DNA of 64,000 nt. It comes from Isoetes taiwanensis (taxonomy: Eukaryota; Streptophyta; Lycopodiopsida; Isoetales; Isoetaceae). The notes beneath the pieces were generated by a model that was not told the origin of the DNA, made no database searches, and was given only the letters and a program-made list of their open reading frames with translations. Position 1 is the first letter of the stretch. Each line of letters opens with the position of its first letter. Shown in pieces: positions 1 to 11,744 of the stretch. Where the stretch lies: NCBI GenBank assembly GCA_021234155.1, contig JAJEKV010000060.1:4386451-4450450 (forward strand), in the 5' to 3' direction. The position numbers and the translations under genes are program-made.

Positions 1-434
1 TGATTATGTCATGGCCTCTATAATAATCATGGGAGCAAAAACATGATAGAGATCTGTTTTGAAAGTTCAGATAGTTTGATGTCATTTCAAGACATTTAGG
101 GAGCTCATTGAGTACAAACTTTTATGTATTCTCCAGATGGAACCACTTCCTAGGGAACATCTATCCAGTCCTCATCATGTCGCTAATAATGCCAATCTGG
201 GGAGGAGGATAATTTTGACAAAGATGAGAAAAACTTTAGAATCTTCTATGTTGCAAGCTTTCTTAAGCTTTCAAACCAGCATAGAGAACCAACTTATCGA
301 TCTAACTTCGAAAGCTAGCCTTGAGAACAAATGCAAAACTTGCAAATGCAAATCGAAAATCTGCGACAAGGGCAAAGACAGGTCAGGGATCATTAATTTG
401 CAAGCTGTTTAAGGGGAAATTTTCTTAATCCTGA

Positions 435-1564
435 TTGATTAAACATGGAGATGTGGGAGGTCCACCAGTATTGAGAGCACCTAGTGGGAGAAGCCACCAA
501 CGAGGATCTTCGATGCCCTTAAGCTCGCACTCTAGGAGGAGGAAAAGAAACAAAGAAGAGGATACGGCATCATCTACGCCTATGAGCCAAGGGAAGGAAA
601 GCTCTCAAGCACAAAAGAAGTCATCTGCTTTAAAGGAGATTGCCAAGAAGTATAAGTTGGAGCTATTTGATGGTTTTGATAAGGATGGAGTTAAGACAGA
701 AGCTTGGATTCAGAAGGCTGAAAATTATTTTGTTGTAAGACAAGTTCCTAAGGAAGAAAAAGTGGGAGTGGTGGCATTGAGCCTGACGGGGAATGCCTTA
801 ATGTGGTGGAATTGTCATAAGGCAGCACATAAGGTGACTGATGACGAAGTCGCTTGGGAGACTTTCAAGGAACTCTTCATGTCGAAATATTGTCCACCTT
901 CCTTTCATATTATACAGATGAACAAATTCATGGAATGTAAACAGGAAGGGCAATCCTTGGATAACTATATACAAGAATTCTCTACTTTGGAACGACATTG
1001 TCCAAAGTTAGATTCAAAGGCAAGAATCATTCTGTTAAGCAAGCATCATTCTCTAAATTAGGTGTTATAAAAGTAATAATTAGTCTTTAACTGCAGGAAC
1101 TAGCTAGTCGCTTTGTGCAAGGACTGGATATGGAGCTTAAAAAATTAGTTGGATGTGATCAACTTACCTTGGAAGAAGCAGAGCACAAGGCTCGATATTT
1201 CGAGAGCATCCTTAAGGAGGAGAAGAATGCCAACCGCAAGGAGCAACAAAGAGGAAATTTCCAGAGGAATTATAGGGATGAATCAAACTCTCAGGTCCAT
1301 CAAACTTCTCATAATATTCCTAAGTTACCTTTGACTGCAATGTCACAGATGGATGAAGAAAAGAAGAAAGTTGAATATGATAAGTGCATGAAGGAGAATT
1401 TATGCTTTTACTGTAAGCAAAAGGGGCATAGGGCACGTTTTTGTCCTAAGAAGAATAACTCAAATGCCAAAGTTCAAGGATCTCAGAATGTGGGGGCAAT
1501 GAGAGCTCATCAGGCAACCCTCATGGATTTAGAGGAAGATATGCAAGTTTGTGCAGCCCGTTGA
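435..1564 (+). pseudogene. gag: Gypsy gag (capsid and zinc knuckle), frameshifted
   Basis: The first part (435-1061) has the retrotransposon-gag pattern, with an ELFDGFDKDGVKTEAWIQKAENYF stretch preceded by a basic, low-complexity leader. It is interrupted by a stop near 1059. The second part (1115-1564) continues gag in another frame and carries a CCHC zinc knuckle, CFYCKQKGHRARFC, at about 1401-1442. Gag would form the cytoplasmic particle and package the RNA. The break makes a functional product unlikely. Confidence 0.88.
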
Positions 1565-1594
1565 TCAAGGAACAAGATTCGCGGTACACATGTA

Positions 1595-2086
1595 GTGCAA
1601 GTTGAAGGTAAAATCAATGAAGTTCCTTTTAGTATTTTGATTGATACGGGAGCCACTCACAATTTTATTTCACCAAGGCTTGTCAAGTTGTTTGGGTTGA
1701 ATACTAACCAACAAGCCTTAAGAATGGTGAAAATGGCTGATGGAAAGAGAAAAGCTACTAGTGAGTATGTGCATGCATTAAAATTGAAAGTGCAAGGCAT
1801 GCCTACAATTGCAAATTTCCATGTGCTTCAGCTAGGCTCATATGATATGATTATAGGCATGGAATGGCTTAGTGAGGTGCATGCTATAGTAGATTGTCAT
1901 GAAAGAGTTGTGAGAGTAAAATCTAAGGAACATCAAGAATTATATACATTGGAAGGGTTGAATAAGCGTGTTATTTTACTCCTAAGCCCATTAGTCGCAA
2001 GCAAATCAAGAGGGCAAGTAGGAAGCATGAAAGGTTGGGGTTGCTTGTACTCAAAGGGTCAGGAGAGATTAATCAAGTATACATGA
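1595..2086 (+). pseudogene. Gypsy aspartic protease region
   Basis: An aspartic protease active-site motif, ILIDTGATHNFIS, is present at about 1634-1672, followed by the conserved MIIGMEWLSEV flap-side motif near 1850-1880. This is the retropepsin that processes Gag-Pol. It is separated from gag by a stop at about 1562. The frame runs on into a linker that changes frame near 2035-2223 before the reverse transcriptase. Confidence 0.88.
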
Positions 2087-2279
2087 ATGATGTGCAGGAC
2101 ATCCTCGAGGAGTTCAAGGAAGTGTTTCCGGAAGAGTTGACGGAGTTACCCCTCGAAGATATGTTGATCATGCGATTGAATTGGTTCGAGGGGAGCTTCT
2201 CCTCCATCAAAAGCTCCATATAGATTTGCTTTGTCGAAAGTTAGTGGAGTTAAAAAAAACAGAACTTTTAGATCAAGGA

Positions 2280-3005
2280 TACATACAGACCTAGTATTTC
2301 ACCTTTTGGTGCTCCAGTATTATTTGTTAAGAAAAAAGATGGTTCTATGCGTATGTGTGTTGATTATAGGCAATTAAATGATATCACAATTAAGAATAAG
2401 TATCCATTGCCTAGAATAGATGATTGTTTGATCAACTTCAAGGAGCTTCATTATTTTCAAAGATAGATCTTAGATCCGATATCACCCGTATAAGAATCAA
2501 AGAAAGTGATATACCCAAAAGCGCCTTTTTCTACAAGATATGGGCACTTTGAATTTGTGGTTATGCCTTTTGGTTTGACCAATGCACCAGCAACTTTTCA
2601 GTGTCTAATGAATGATCCTTTTCGAGAATATCTTGATAAGTTTGTCCTCGTGTTCTTTGATGACATACTTATTTATTCAAAGAATTTAGAAGAGCATAGA
2701 GAACATCCGAGAATTGTTTTGGGTATTTTAAAAGAGAAAAATTGTATGCTAAGAAAGTCAAGTGTTCATTTTGTAGCACCGAAATGGATTATTTAGGTCA
2801 TATTGTTTTAAAGCGAGAAGGAATTAAACCGGACCCAAAAAAGGTTGAGGCAAGAAGAGAATGGCCCATTCCTAAAAAACCCAAAACAAAAAGCTCATTT
2901 TTTGGGACTTGCAGGTTTTATAGGAAATTTATCAAAAGTTTCTCTACAATAGCAAGTCCTTTGACAACACTTACAAAATCAAATACTGACTTTTCAATGG
3001 GATGA
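2280..3005 (+). pseudogene. Gypsy reverse transcriptase, broken into three frames
   Basis: Reverse transcriptase blocks are visible in order: the [24 protein letters not shown] block (about 2297-2370), [16 protein letters not shown] (about 2556-2600), the catalytic [10 protein letters not shown] box (about 2653-2682), and DYLGHIV...RFYRKFIK (about 2785-2935). Each sits in a different frame or is separated by stops, such as the TAG near 2464. The catalytic aspartates are still encoded, but no continuous polymerase can be made. Confidence 0.9.
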
Positions 3006-3094
3006 GAAATGTGAGAACGCTTTGAAATTTAAAAGAGAAGTTGATAAATGCTCTGTTTTTAAAGGTGGCGAGATCCGAATAAGAAGTATCGTTT

Positions 3095-3343
3095 ATGACG
3101 GATGCTAGTGGGAAAGGAACGAGAGCTGTGTTGATGCAAGATAAACATGTATGTGCATATATTTCTCATAAGTTGAACGATGCTGAACGAAATTATCCTA
3201 CTCATGATCAGGAACTATTGGCAATTGTACATGCACTTAGAGCTTGGAGACATTATCTATTAGGGAATCATTTTGAAGTGCATACTGATCATGCTAGCCT
3301 TGCATACTTTATGAAGCAACCTAATTTGAATTTGAGGCAGTAG
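3095..3343 (+). pseudogene. Gypsy RNase H fragment
   Basis: The fragment begins at MTDASGKGTRAVLMQ and contains YISHKLNDAERNYPTHDQELLAIVHALRAWRHYL and a later HTDHASLAYF. These are the D, E and D positions typical of the Ty3/gypsy RNase H that removes RNA from RNA:DNA hybrids. It stops at about 3341, where the family normally continues into the tether region. Confidence 0.88.
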
Positions 3344-3399
3344 GTGGATGGAATTTCTTCAAGAGTATGACTTTCAGTTAGTTATAAAGCAAAAGTAAA

Positions 3400-4341
3400 A
3401 TGTCGCTTCTGTATGCTTTGTCTAGACTTCCAGCTTGTTATGCAATAACGATGATTACAACAGATTGGTTGGATGAGGTGAAAAATACTATTGCTACAGA
3501 CAATTATTTTGGATCAAAATTGAAGGAAGTACAAAGAGAAAATCTGGAGATAAAGGATAATTATAGTTTTGAACAGGGAATATTGAGATACAAATCAAGA
3601 GTTTGTATTCCTGCAATAGATCACATTAAAAATAGGATACTAAATGAATGCCATGATGCGAATATCGGTCATCCAGGGTTTCATAAGACATATCACAAGG
3701 TAAAGAGAAGTTTCTTTTGGCGAGATTAAAAAGATTATGTCCGTAAGTACATCCAAAATTGTGTGATGTGTTCACGTGTTAAGGCCAAACAGATTAGGGC
3801 ACCTGGCCTTTTGCAGCCGTTACCTATTCCAGAAAGAAAATGGGAATCTATCAGCATGGATTTCATAGTAGGATTGCCAAGAACACAAACAGGAAAGGAT
3901 GCTATTCTTGTGGTGATTGACAGGTTAACTAAACATGCTCACTTCTTTCCAGTTAGAAAAACAATAACAGCGAAGGAAACTGCTAATATCTTTATTCATG
4001 ACATCTTTCGTTTACATGGCATTCCTACAAGTATTGTTTCAGATAGAAATCCAAGGTTTACTAGTAACTTTTGGACTTCATTTTTCAAGGGAGTTGGAAC
4101 TCAATTGCAGATGAGCACAGCCTATCACCTAGAAACTGATGGGCAAACGGAAAGAGTAAACAGGGTTCTTGAGGATATGTTGCGGATGTACTGTCAAGAC
4201 AATCCAAAGAAATGGGAAGGATTGTTACCTTTAGCAGAGTTTGCCTACAATAATTCTAAACAGGAATCTATAGGAATGACACCTTTTGAAGCACTTTATG
4301 GACAAGACTGTTATGCCCCAATAAATTGGTATGATCCCTGA
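3400..4341 (+). pseudogene. Gypsy integrase (zinc and DDE core), split by one stop
   Basis: The N-terminal zinc region (IGHPGFHKTYHKVKRSFFW, about 3664-3723; CVMCSRVKAKQ, about 3760-3790) is separated by a stop near 3727 from the catalytic core. The core has SMDFIVGLPRTQTGKD (first D), VSDRNPRFTS (second D) and DGQTERVNRVLEDML (E), so the DDE triad is still readable. It ends at MTPFEALYGQDCYAP, before any chromodomain. The enzyme inserts the cDNA into the genome. Confidence 0.9.
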
Positions 4342-5045
4342 TACAATTTAAAGATTTAGCAATGATAAACCGCCTCAACTTATAATCAATTGAAGCCGGA
4401 AATTGAACACAGGAGAACAGGATTCTATTATTCAAAGATTACAACCGGCTTTAAGCCTGGACAACTGATAGGAGCACACCTCAAACCACCCAACCGGGCT
4501 CAGACACAAGAATTCGTTATCTTGCACAAGAATTCGTTATCTTGCTTGCAACAAAGATTCAGTGGCCAAAGGCACGAGAAATCGTTATCTCGTCCTCAAC
4601 ATGTCCTCAACATGCTTGCACTGGCATCACAAGACTGGGAATTACAGTAGTTTAAGACAGGGTCAGGAGCTACGGTAAGGCTGAGAGCAATTAGTTGATT
4701 AGAAGTGGAGGATTCTTGGGCACTACCGGATCGATAAGAAGATCCGGATATCATCTCTTATTTATCTGAGGGCGTAAAGGCTGGCTTCCTTCCCTTTTTG
4801 CTTCTCGTGTATAGCTTCTCTGTAAGAAAAAGGCAAGGGAAATCAAATCAAGGGAAATCAATCGAAAATAGCCTGGATAATCTCGGATTAGCTAAGAATA
4901 GCTGAAAATTGGTGAGCGGGAGCAATTTAGGTAGGATCCGCAGTTTTTGCAGATCCCGTGAGCTTCGTTGCTCGCCGCCGTTTATGGTGCTAACAATTTG
5001 GCGGCCCGTTATCACCGGGCCACAATATCAAACTCATTTCCCCAC
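4342..5045 (+). repeat. LTR 3' end and primer-binding-like site
   Basis: This is a non-coding stretch. Sequence ending in ...GCTAACA (to 4995) is followed at 4998 by TTGGCGGCCCGTTATCACC. This resembles the tRNA-primed binding site that starts a few bases after the 5' LTR in many plant gypsy elements. A 21 bp unit (CACAAGAATTCGTTATCTTG) is repeated in tandem at 4505-4546, and a CCTCAACATGT unit is doubled near 4596-4618. I could not define the LTR start. The assignment rests on the LTR-end and PBS pattern only. Confidence 0.5.
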
Positions 5046-5657
5046 TAAATGCTCCATAGGTCCTTGCCCCTTGCCACTTTGAATCTTTGTTGCCCAGGCC
5101 GCTCCCCGAGCCGCTCCATATCGTCCTTCCCTTCTTTGATTCGATGCGACCTCGATCGCTTCCACAACCCCCGAAAGAAAATCCATCCAAAACCCTTTGT
5201 CATGAAAAGAGGTGTATTGGTCCTTCCCTTCTTAAGGCCAATCTCTTTTCCCTCGGAATGTTCTTTTTTGATCCTCCAAGGTGGTCCGCTTGGACACGAA
5301 AAAATCTCCATGCTGATCCATCAAGTAGGCGCCCCTCACTTGAACAAATATGGCATCCCCGACCCTTTCTGATATTCCTGGGTAGGTTCCCACCCCTACT
5401 CGGACAGAAAGTTAATCCCTTTCTAACAAGAAAGATAGGTCCCTTCCATTAGGAAGCAATAGAAATTCCATTTTATTCAAAAAAAAATCACATATATAGT
5501 TTTGTATAACCTACTAAAACTCAAACCAAATTAAGATAAATGACCAATAGTATGACCGATAGTTAATCGGCTTCTTTCATGCTCCCCGGTGCAGCTTTTT
5601 CAAGCCAGCCTTTGTCGGCTTTTGTCGACTTTGTCGATGTTTCTGCAATAGTATGCA
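5046..5657. other. Retroelement-like leader, no recognised gene
   Basis: This follows the primer-binding-like site and may be the untranslated leader of the same LTR element. Several overlapping open frames exist on both strands (about 5045-5452), but none shows a domain or clear start. I regard them as chance frames. Confidence 0.3.
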
Positions 5658-6353
5658 TTAACGCTTTTCCTTTGTCCCCCTTGCTCTTGGGAATTTCAGT
5701 TTCTGTTTGAGGCTTGTCTGTAGGTATCTGTCTTTTTGGGCAAGAAGCTTTAAAGTGAGGTCCACCACATATGTAACAACCTCTTTTCGTGCATTAAGCT
5801 TCTCGATTTGTACGTTGTTCCGTACTCCTGTTTCGGTTTCTTGAGTCTCTGCGATCATCATTGAATCTAACTCTTTTTGCTCCATTATTGTTCGCCTTAT
5901 CTGTGTCATGTTTGCCATTATTTTCTTTAGGGTACCCTTCCCAGATGTCATACTTGGCTCCCTTGGGATTAAACTTTCTTTTCTGGCGGCTTGACTTCCG
6001 TCTTTCGCTTCATCTAATGTTTGGGGTTCAATGAGCCTAAGCTCTGCATACAACTCATCCCTTAACCCAGAAATATATTTCCTTGTTAACTCTTTATCAC
6101 TGAGACCTTCCATTTGAACTGACAGATGGTTGAATTTGCTTGTGTACTGATAAACAGATTCTCGTTCTCCTTGGGTGAATATATCCCATTCCCTTCGGAG
6201 GTCTACAAAGTAGCTTGCAGGTAAGTTATGGCTTTCAAAGGCTCTTTTAAATTCCTGCCACGTTTTAATCACCGGGACCATTCTCTTCCTTCCCTGCCAC
6301 CAAATTCGGGCTACATCGGTAAGGTATTTATCCATTGCCTGAAGTTTCTGCAA
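5658..6353 (-). pseudogene. gag: Ty3/gypsy gag fragment
   Basis: Reading leftward from 6353, the protein has the Retrotrans_gag signature: ATTWWQ-like 'ARIWWQGRKR', 'TWQEFKRAFESHNLP', 'LRREWDIFTQGERESVYQYTSKF' and 'LSDKELTRKYISGLRDEL'. It then runs into a low-complexity tail. It lacks the start of gag: the coding match stops just where the 0.93 kb repeat begins (about 6383), so the repeat or a deletion has removed the 5' end. It is in the opposite orientation to the element at 0.4-4.3 kb and so is a separate insertion. Confidence 0.82.
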
Positions 6354-6382
6354 CTCAGTGGCTCCAACTCGTTCAAAAAAAC

Positions 6383-7312
6383 CATGTTGTTCAAACTAAA
6401 ACCAGAGTTGTATCAGCGCTTCATCAACATCCTGCTTTAGCAGCGTCTTGGAAGGGGAAATTTGTCCTGCGAGCATCATTTTCCATAGCGTTGCTTTGCA
6501 TACTAGATGCCATAACCCTGCACTCCTTAAGAACATGCTATGCCATGCACCGCCACATCTAACTTCTCACTAGCTCAAAAGTCCATGCTCGGTTTTGCTT
6601 GGAAAAAATAGTGAAGGCAACTAAGATGATAATAGCGGCCTCCATTCATAAAGATGGAGAGGAGGGTCAAATTTTGGCTAAGAAGAAAAGGGGTTTTGAT
6701 GAACTACGAAAGTGTTTATGCAATATTACGAGTAAATAAAGACCCAATAAGTTTCCATAGTAAACCATTGTAGCTATACAATCCACCCACATCTAAATAT
6801 CTGCCATGGTTCTAACTTGAACACATGAATATCATTGGGTCAAATACTATCACCCATATTGCCACCATTAGGGAACAATGCTAGTAAGATATACCAACAA
6901 AAAAAAAAAAAAAAAAGCAAAAAGGCCCAACAAAGAGGGTCAAAGATAGGCTTGGGTTCAATTTCTTATTAAGAAAGCATATCGGACAAACTATTTAAAT
7001 TAGAAGGCTAGATTGAAATTGTGATTAAATAGATTAATGTCATTTTGCTTAATAAAGTAACTAATAATATTTTCTAAATGAAATATGAAAAACCCACGTT
7101 GCAAATGAGGTGTTGATTTATAAATGCTTTAGCTTTTTATGTTGCTAGATTTTGCTTCTTCTTTTAAAAAATCAATATTTTTTTTGTTTTAGACGGGTTG
7201 GCTACTAGATTGTTATAGCTTCTAGTGGTGGATTCGCATTGTTGGATTATATTCTTTTTCTAATTGGTTTGCTTTTTGCTTACCATTGGTTGTATGAAGG
7301 GCTTGGATTTCG
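6383..7312. repeat. Dispersed ~0.93 kb repeat, copy 1
   Basis: This stretch is nearly identical to 26235-27183. Both begin at CATGTTGTTCAAACTAAAAC and end at ...GCTTGGATTTCGA, with small indels. One is a pure A-run at 6898-6916 that is a mixed AT tract in copy 2. No coding potential is seen and the ends are not inverted repeats. It joins the truncated gag on its left. It could be a piece of a larger transposon or a segmental duplicate. Confidence 0.85.
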
Positions 7313-8920
7313 ATTCATAGCAAATACTTGGAAGGATGTATCAGTAAGATACAATGACATGTTACAGAACGTTTTTTGCACAGTTTAAGGATAGGGCATT
7401 CTTACTGAGTAAAACTCTATTAGGAGTAAAACACAAATTATTGAAGAATAGCATGGTCTTAAGTTATTGAAGAACAACATGGTTTTGAATGTTAACCTAT
7501 GTGAAAATATTGAAGGTCAGCATTATTTCAAGTTAACCTATATGGTTCAATGGTTAGAAAAAAGGGGGAAAATTGCGATCAAGTGATCGAATGACATGTT
7601 TGATTCCAAACATAGAACGAACAAAATTGACGTCGATTTAGGTCTTGATTCCTAAAAAATTGGTGCCGATCGTAAAATAAATTTAAGAAGCACGATCGTA
7701 AAAGTATTAGATAGTTTTGATTGATTCATTTGAAAAATAAATGCCTGGGCTATTGAATAAACATTGAAGAAGATTACCATTGTATTTGGTGAAATTTCAC
7801 TTTACATAGTCTTTTGTTTGAAATTTATCTTATTTGCATTTAGTAGATATTTGAAGACTTGTGGTTGAGGTGAATATAAGGAGATTATTAAGTGGCTAGA
7901 TATTTAGTTCAAATAATCCCAACAAGTAATCATCTAGCATGGACATACATAAATTATTTCGAATCTTATCCCAATCTCCGAATCCAGAAGAGGATGCAGA
8001 GGCGAAAATGCAAGAAAATTTAAGAAATACTTTAGCTTTACAGTATGCTACAAATGACTCTGTTAGGTTATGCACAGATGACCAGTTGCCGGTTGAAACC
8101 CTATGGAAGAAAGATTATCTAATCATATCAGAATATAAGATAATCGCAGAGGGCAACCAATAAGCAAATCCATGCAATCACCTCAGGCGTTTAAGCAAAT
8201 CCATGCAATGATCAAAGCATGCCAATCCATATGGCCAACATGCATGCTTCGATAGCTGCCCGCAAGCCCCTCGGAATGGATAAGGCAAGGTTTGGAAATC
8301 ATATAAAGTTACTAATCCGGTAACAATACATACCCATAACAAACTTTCACGAGTTTTGGAAAATCAGAGTAGTTACGGCTGCCGAAAACCATTAAAACCT
8401 TAGGAAACCACTTTAGAAAAAAAATTCCAAAATTTTTCCACCAGCTGGGAAAACCAAATTTAAAAAAGAGATTTTAGCATGAAACAAGTCAAAGGTCGAG
8501 ATCATAGTCTTCCTCTTTTTTTTTGTCTCAACATGGTCCTTCTCTGTCGTCTGCTCCGTTTGTGGTCATTTATCACGATCTATTCGAATCTTGTCCTCAG
8601 AAATAGTACCTAGAGCTACTTCTTTCAGCTATGCAAAGGTAGCTTCATCATCTAAAGCGCTTGTAGACTGAGGCTGTATCTCTGAAGACGTCATCTTGGC
8701 ATAATAATCAGATGAACATTTGGCACCTAACTCTTGATTCTCATCTGGTAGAATAGGTAAGGCAGCCAATCTCATCTTGATAAAGTTCATGCCCCTTTTC
8801 TATGTCCACGGCTACGGTTGTGGCCCTTCTTAAGTGCACAAGCGATCATAGTACCAAAGTTGTGGGTCAACCAATGAAGTTATTTATGTTTTTCTGTTAT
8901 ACTAATATACCACCTTTCAC
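7313..8920. other. AT-rich sequence without a recognised gene
   Basis: No domain, tandem array or RNA gene is evident. A 74-codon open frame at 7939-8163 (+) begins MDIHKLFRILSQSPNPEEDAEAKM. It has no recognisable domain and no supporting context. Confidence 0.4.
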
Positions 8921-9025
8921 CTTTGTCAAGATAGAAATGGTCAAGGACAATCAATCTATAAGCCTAGGGACAATTGTCAAAATAGAAATGATCAAGGAGG
9001 ATCAATTTATAAGGCTAGGGACAAG
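8921..9025 (+). repeat. Two-copy ~51 bp tandem repeat
   Basis: The unit beginning GTCAAGATAGAAATGGTCAAGG and ending at CTAGGGACAA occurs twice in a row with a few substitutions. It lies in a short open frame with no recognised function. From here to about 9900 nothing else is clear apart from a doubled 15 bp TTTGAATTCTCTCTC near 9557-9587. Confidence 0.75.
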
Positions 9026-9909
9026 AGCAAACTGCGATTGAGACATCTTTTCCAAATGTAGGTTAAAAAGATAGGACTACTTTGCTAACTTAGGACCACT
9101 TTCTATAAGTTATTCTACTTTGCAAACTTATGGCCTCAAGCTTGTGTACCTTAGAGCTTGGATTCCATTCCAATAACTATTCTTTTTTCAGTGGACATGG
9201 TTGTCTGTGTCTACTTGTGAGGATTTGCACAATAGTGTTTGGTTGGGTTAAGTTGTTTTTGCTATTACATTGGACTTTTTGTAGGTTGAGTACAAGAGAT
9301 CATGTTAGTGTTCTTGGACAAAATCTGTTCGCAATCCAATAATGGAATATTCATAGCCCTTGTTGGCTATTCCGTCTAATTATTTCGTCAGCAACAATAC
9401 TTATGGTAAAGCGGGAATGATGTTCACAAGTAAGTTTTTTTTTATATAATGAACAATAATGAACAATTAACATGTGACAACCTCCAATGTACATACTAAA
9501 ATTCTTTGCTAAGATAAATTTTCATGGTGGATTTTTACAAGTCGAGTTGTTGCATTTGAATTCTCTCTCTTTGAATTCTCTCTCTGTTGCCGTATATTAT
9601 CACATGGGATGGGTCATGGAATTGAAAAGAATAATATTTTTACAGTGAAAATGAATTCAACATGATATACTTCTCTCACGGATCTGGCAACTCCAACTTC
9701 TTCATCTTCATTGAAAGGCTTGGTTGATCAGACCAGATTTATTATAGCGATATGCTCTGATGCAGTATTGAAGCCCCATTTGCCTTATAAACGACAAATT
9801 GCCTCTTTTCCCAGGGAAGGCATGTAAACTTTCATTCCAAAAATCTCGATTTGTTTCTACCTCTCTATATACTCCTGGTTGGAGAAGTCTGGTGGCTTCA
9901 GCTTTGCCA

Positions 9910-10004
9910 GACAAAAATAATGGTCAGGAAAATGAGAGCCATGGAGCCAAGCACAAACAATCATCCAGCCATGATGTAGTTACAACTGTGGAAACGCCTG
10001 CAGC
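9910..10004 (+). pseudogene. Possible first exon of family X copy 1
   Basis: A polar stretch (DKNNGQENESHGAKHKQSSSHDV, then VTTVETPAA) ends exactly at a good splice donor, GC|GTAAGAG (10005). The next recognisable coding sequence of the downstream relic starts after an AG at about 11744 in the same orientation. Linking them is an inference: the peptide has no domain, and the start codon is not certain. Confidence 0.35.
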
Positions 10005-10230
10005 GTAAGAGTAGGGTTGTCGAGGTCATAGTCGATGTCAACCCTACGCGAGGACGTTAAGAGAGATGGAATGTGAATTCTTGCGCTACACGCGAGAAGT
10101 CACATTCCATCTATCTTACCATCCTGGATCTTTCGACACGCGCTACGCGCGAATCCTAAAAAATTGCTCTCAGAATTTATAGACTTGTCACGCCACGCGC
10201 GAGATGTTGGTCAAGCTACTTACTTAACAC
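10005..10230 (+). repeat. Hairpin cluster with TCGCGCTACGCGCGA-like motifs (intron 1)
   Basis: Several inverted repeats follow one another. TAGGGTTG (10012-10019) pairs with CAACCCTA (10039-10046). A perfect 13 bp stem has arms 10064-10076 and 10100-10112, with a TTGCGCTACACGCGAG loop. Further copies of the CGCGC-TAC-GCGCG core occur at 10139-10152 and, degraded, at 10190-10203. The motif is a near palindrome (TCGCGC/GCGCGA arms, 3 nt centre). Related copies occur in the two other introns of the same relic and nowhere else in this window. Confidence 0.8.
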
Positions 10231-11530
10231 AGAAATACTTCAGCAATGTCTAACTTGATTATTTATTTTACAGCTTCCAAGAGAGCACTAGTTACATCAA
10301 CTTCTGCTGTGATGAGAATTTTATTATGGTTGTATGGCTCTAAGGTATATTAAATAATAAGGAGATGATGTGGCATGGAGAAGACGTGGCAAAGAAATAT
10401 TCCAAGTAGTTAGAATCAGATCAAAAGGGGGAGGATCGAGGAGGAAGGTGTTGAGAATTTAGGTAACAATTTCAAAGAAGCGTGCACAGGTTAGATCGGA
10501 ATCTTCTAAATGCTCTAAGTATTCAGTAAATGGAATGAAAGAACAAATCTCATCATAAAACTAAAAGGAATATTAATGGAAATCCCAGCTTTTCTCTGAG
10601 GCAATTTATTCAATGCTGTTGATGCGTAAATGAGTTCAAAATGAGATCGGCCAGGCAAATCCGAACTGTTTTTGCATGCACTTCGATTGTAGGATAGATT
10701 TCCTTATAGCCCAGACCATATTCAATCATATACAGATCTGGTAAAAACACTCTGGAACCGTTTTCACGGTGCAGGCCAAGATATCCGGCTGCTACTTGCG
10801 CTGAACATGGCCAAAGGAAGTGGAAACACAAAAGATATAGAACTAAGAAAGCAATAAGTTATATCTAAGAGTAAATAGCTGCTAGATCAGCCAGGACTTC
10901 CGGCTTTGCAGAAACCCTAACTAATCTATTGTCAAACTTCAGAACCATGCTTCTCACCTGCAAATAACAGTTATAAACCATGGATAAGGGGAAATCGGCC
11001 AAGGAAGTGGAGGATCCGCCCTAAACAGTCGGAATGGCCTTTGACGAATCGATATGGGATCCCAAGCTCTTAGTCCGATAAGAAAAATTGTTTTGTAATA
11101 GAGCCCACGACCCATTATCAACCAACCATTAACTTTTAACATAATGTATTTCTTAAAGCTTAACTAATTAAAGTGTTATTCAAGTAAAGACTATAGAAAA
11201 AATATTCCTAGAGTTAAGCACTAAATACGTTGAGTCCCAGGAGCCATTCCCTAAGCCAACTCTGTTGCCTAGTTCTTCGTTCGAGTATATTATAAATATA
11301 GGAATGATGAATATCTGGATAATGGAAACAACATCCATTCTAGGGGTAACCTTAGGAATTACCAAGGCCATTTAATAATGGACCTTAATGAACAAAGTTG
11401 GAAACATAGACATAAATAGTCTTTCCCGATATAGCCCATAGAAAAAATACTGGAAAATCGCTCATGTTGCTAGCCTGGATTGCACCTTGGTCTGCCCACA
11501 ACTCTCCGGGGAGAATAAGCAGAAACCGAG
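10231..11530. other. Intron-like sequence without a recognised gene
   Basis: This part of the probable first intron of family X copy 1 shows no domain-bearing frame. Short open frames at 10610-10831 and 11180-11371 (both minus) have no supporting motif. Confidence 0.35.
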
Positions 11531-11668
11531 GCCACGAGTGTTAAGCACTCAGCACTAGCGAGTGGGCACTGACGAAGCTCGCTAGTGCGGACTCGACGCT
11601 GGTCACGTCGAGTTGCTTCTAGATGAAGGTCTTTCCCCGAGCTAGAGACCCGTAGCTTAGGGGAGACC
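11531..11668 (+). repeat. Run of four consecutive stem-loops upstream of an exon
   Basis: GAGTG/CACTC (11536-11550) is followed by a perfect 11 bp stem, GCACTAGCGAG (11552-11562) with CTCGCTAGTGC (11578-11588). Next is a perfect 8 bp stem, ACTCGACG (11591-11598) with CGTCGAGT (11606-11613). Last is an imperfect stem from GGTCTTTCCCC (11629) to GGGGAGACC (11668). The stretch is much more GC-rich than its surroundings and ends about 75 bp before the likely splice acceptor at 11744. I do not recognise an RNA family. Confidence 0.65.
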
Positions 11669-11744
11669 GCAACATATTACTTGGGACTTGGGGACGATGT
11701 GTAGGTTCTGCACCCGTGAGATCTTAGGCTTGTGTGAAGAACAG

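Larger units (their letters stand above)
137..4341 (+). mobile_element. Decayed Ty3/gypsy LTR retrotransposon, internal region
   Basis: The domains lie in gag, protease, reverse transcriptase, RNase H, integrase order on the plus strand, which is the Ty3/gypsy order (integrase last). The reading frame is broken between most domains by stops and shifts, for example near 1061, 1564, 2086, 3005 and 3343, so the copy is dead. No left LTR is visible; it may lie before the window start. The first 136 bases hold nothing I recognise. A candidate LTR end lies downstream at about 4995, but I cannot show that it belongs to this copy. Confidence 0.93.

Noticed and set aside
7939-8163. Small protein MDIHKLFRILSQSPNPEE...
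   Set aside because: No domain, homologous copy or splice context could be seen.
10005-10230. A CRISPR array
   Set aside because: The CGCGC motifs are irregularly spaced, few, and partly in opposite orientation. The organism is a eukaryote, and no cas genes are present.
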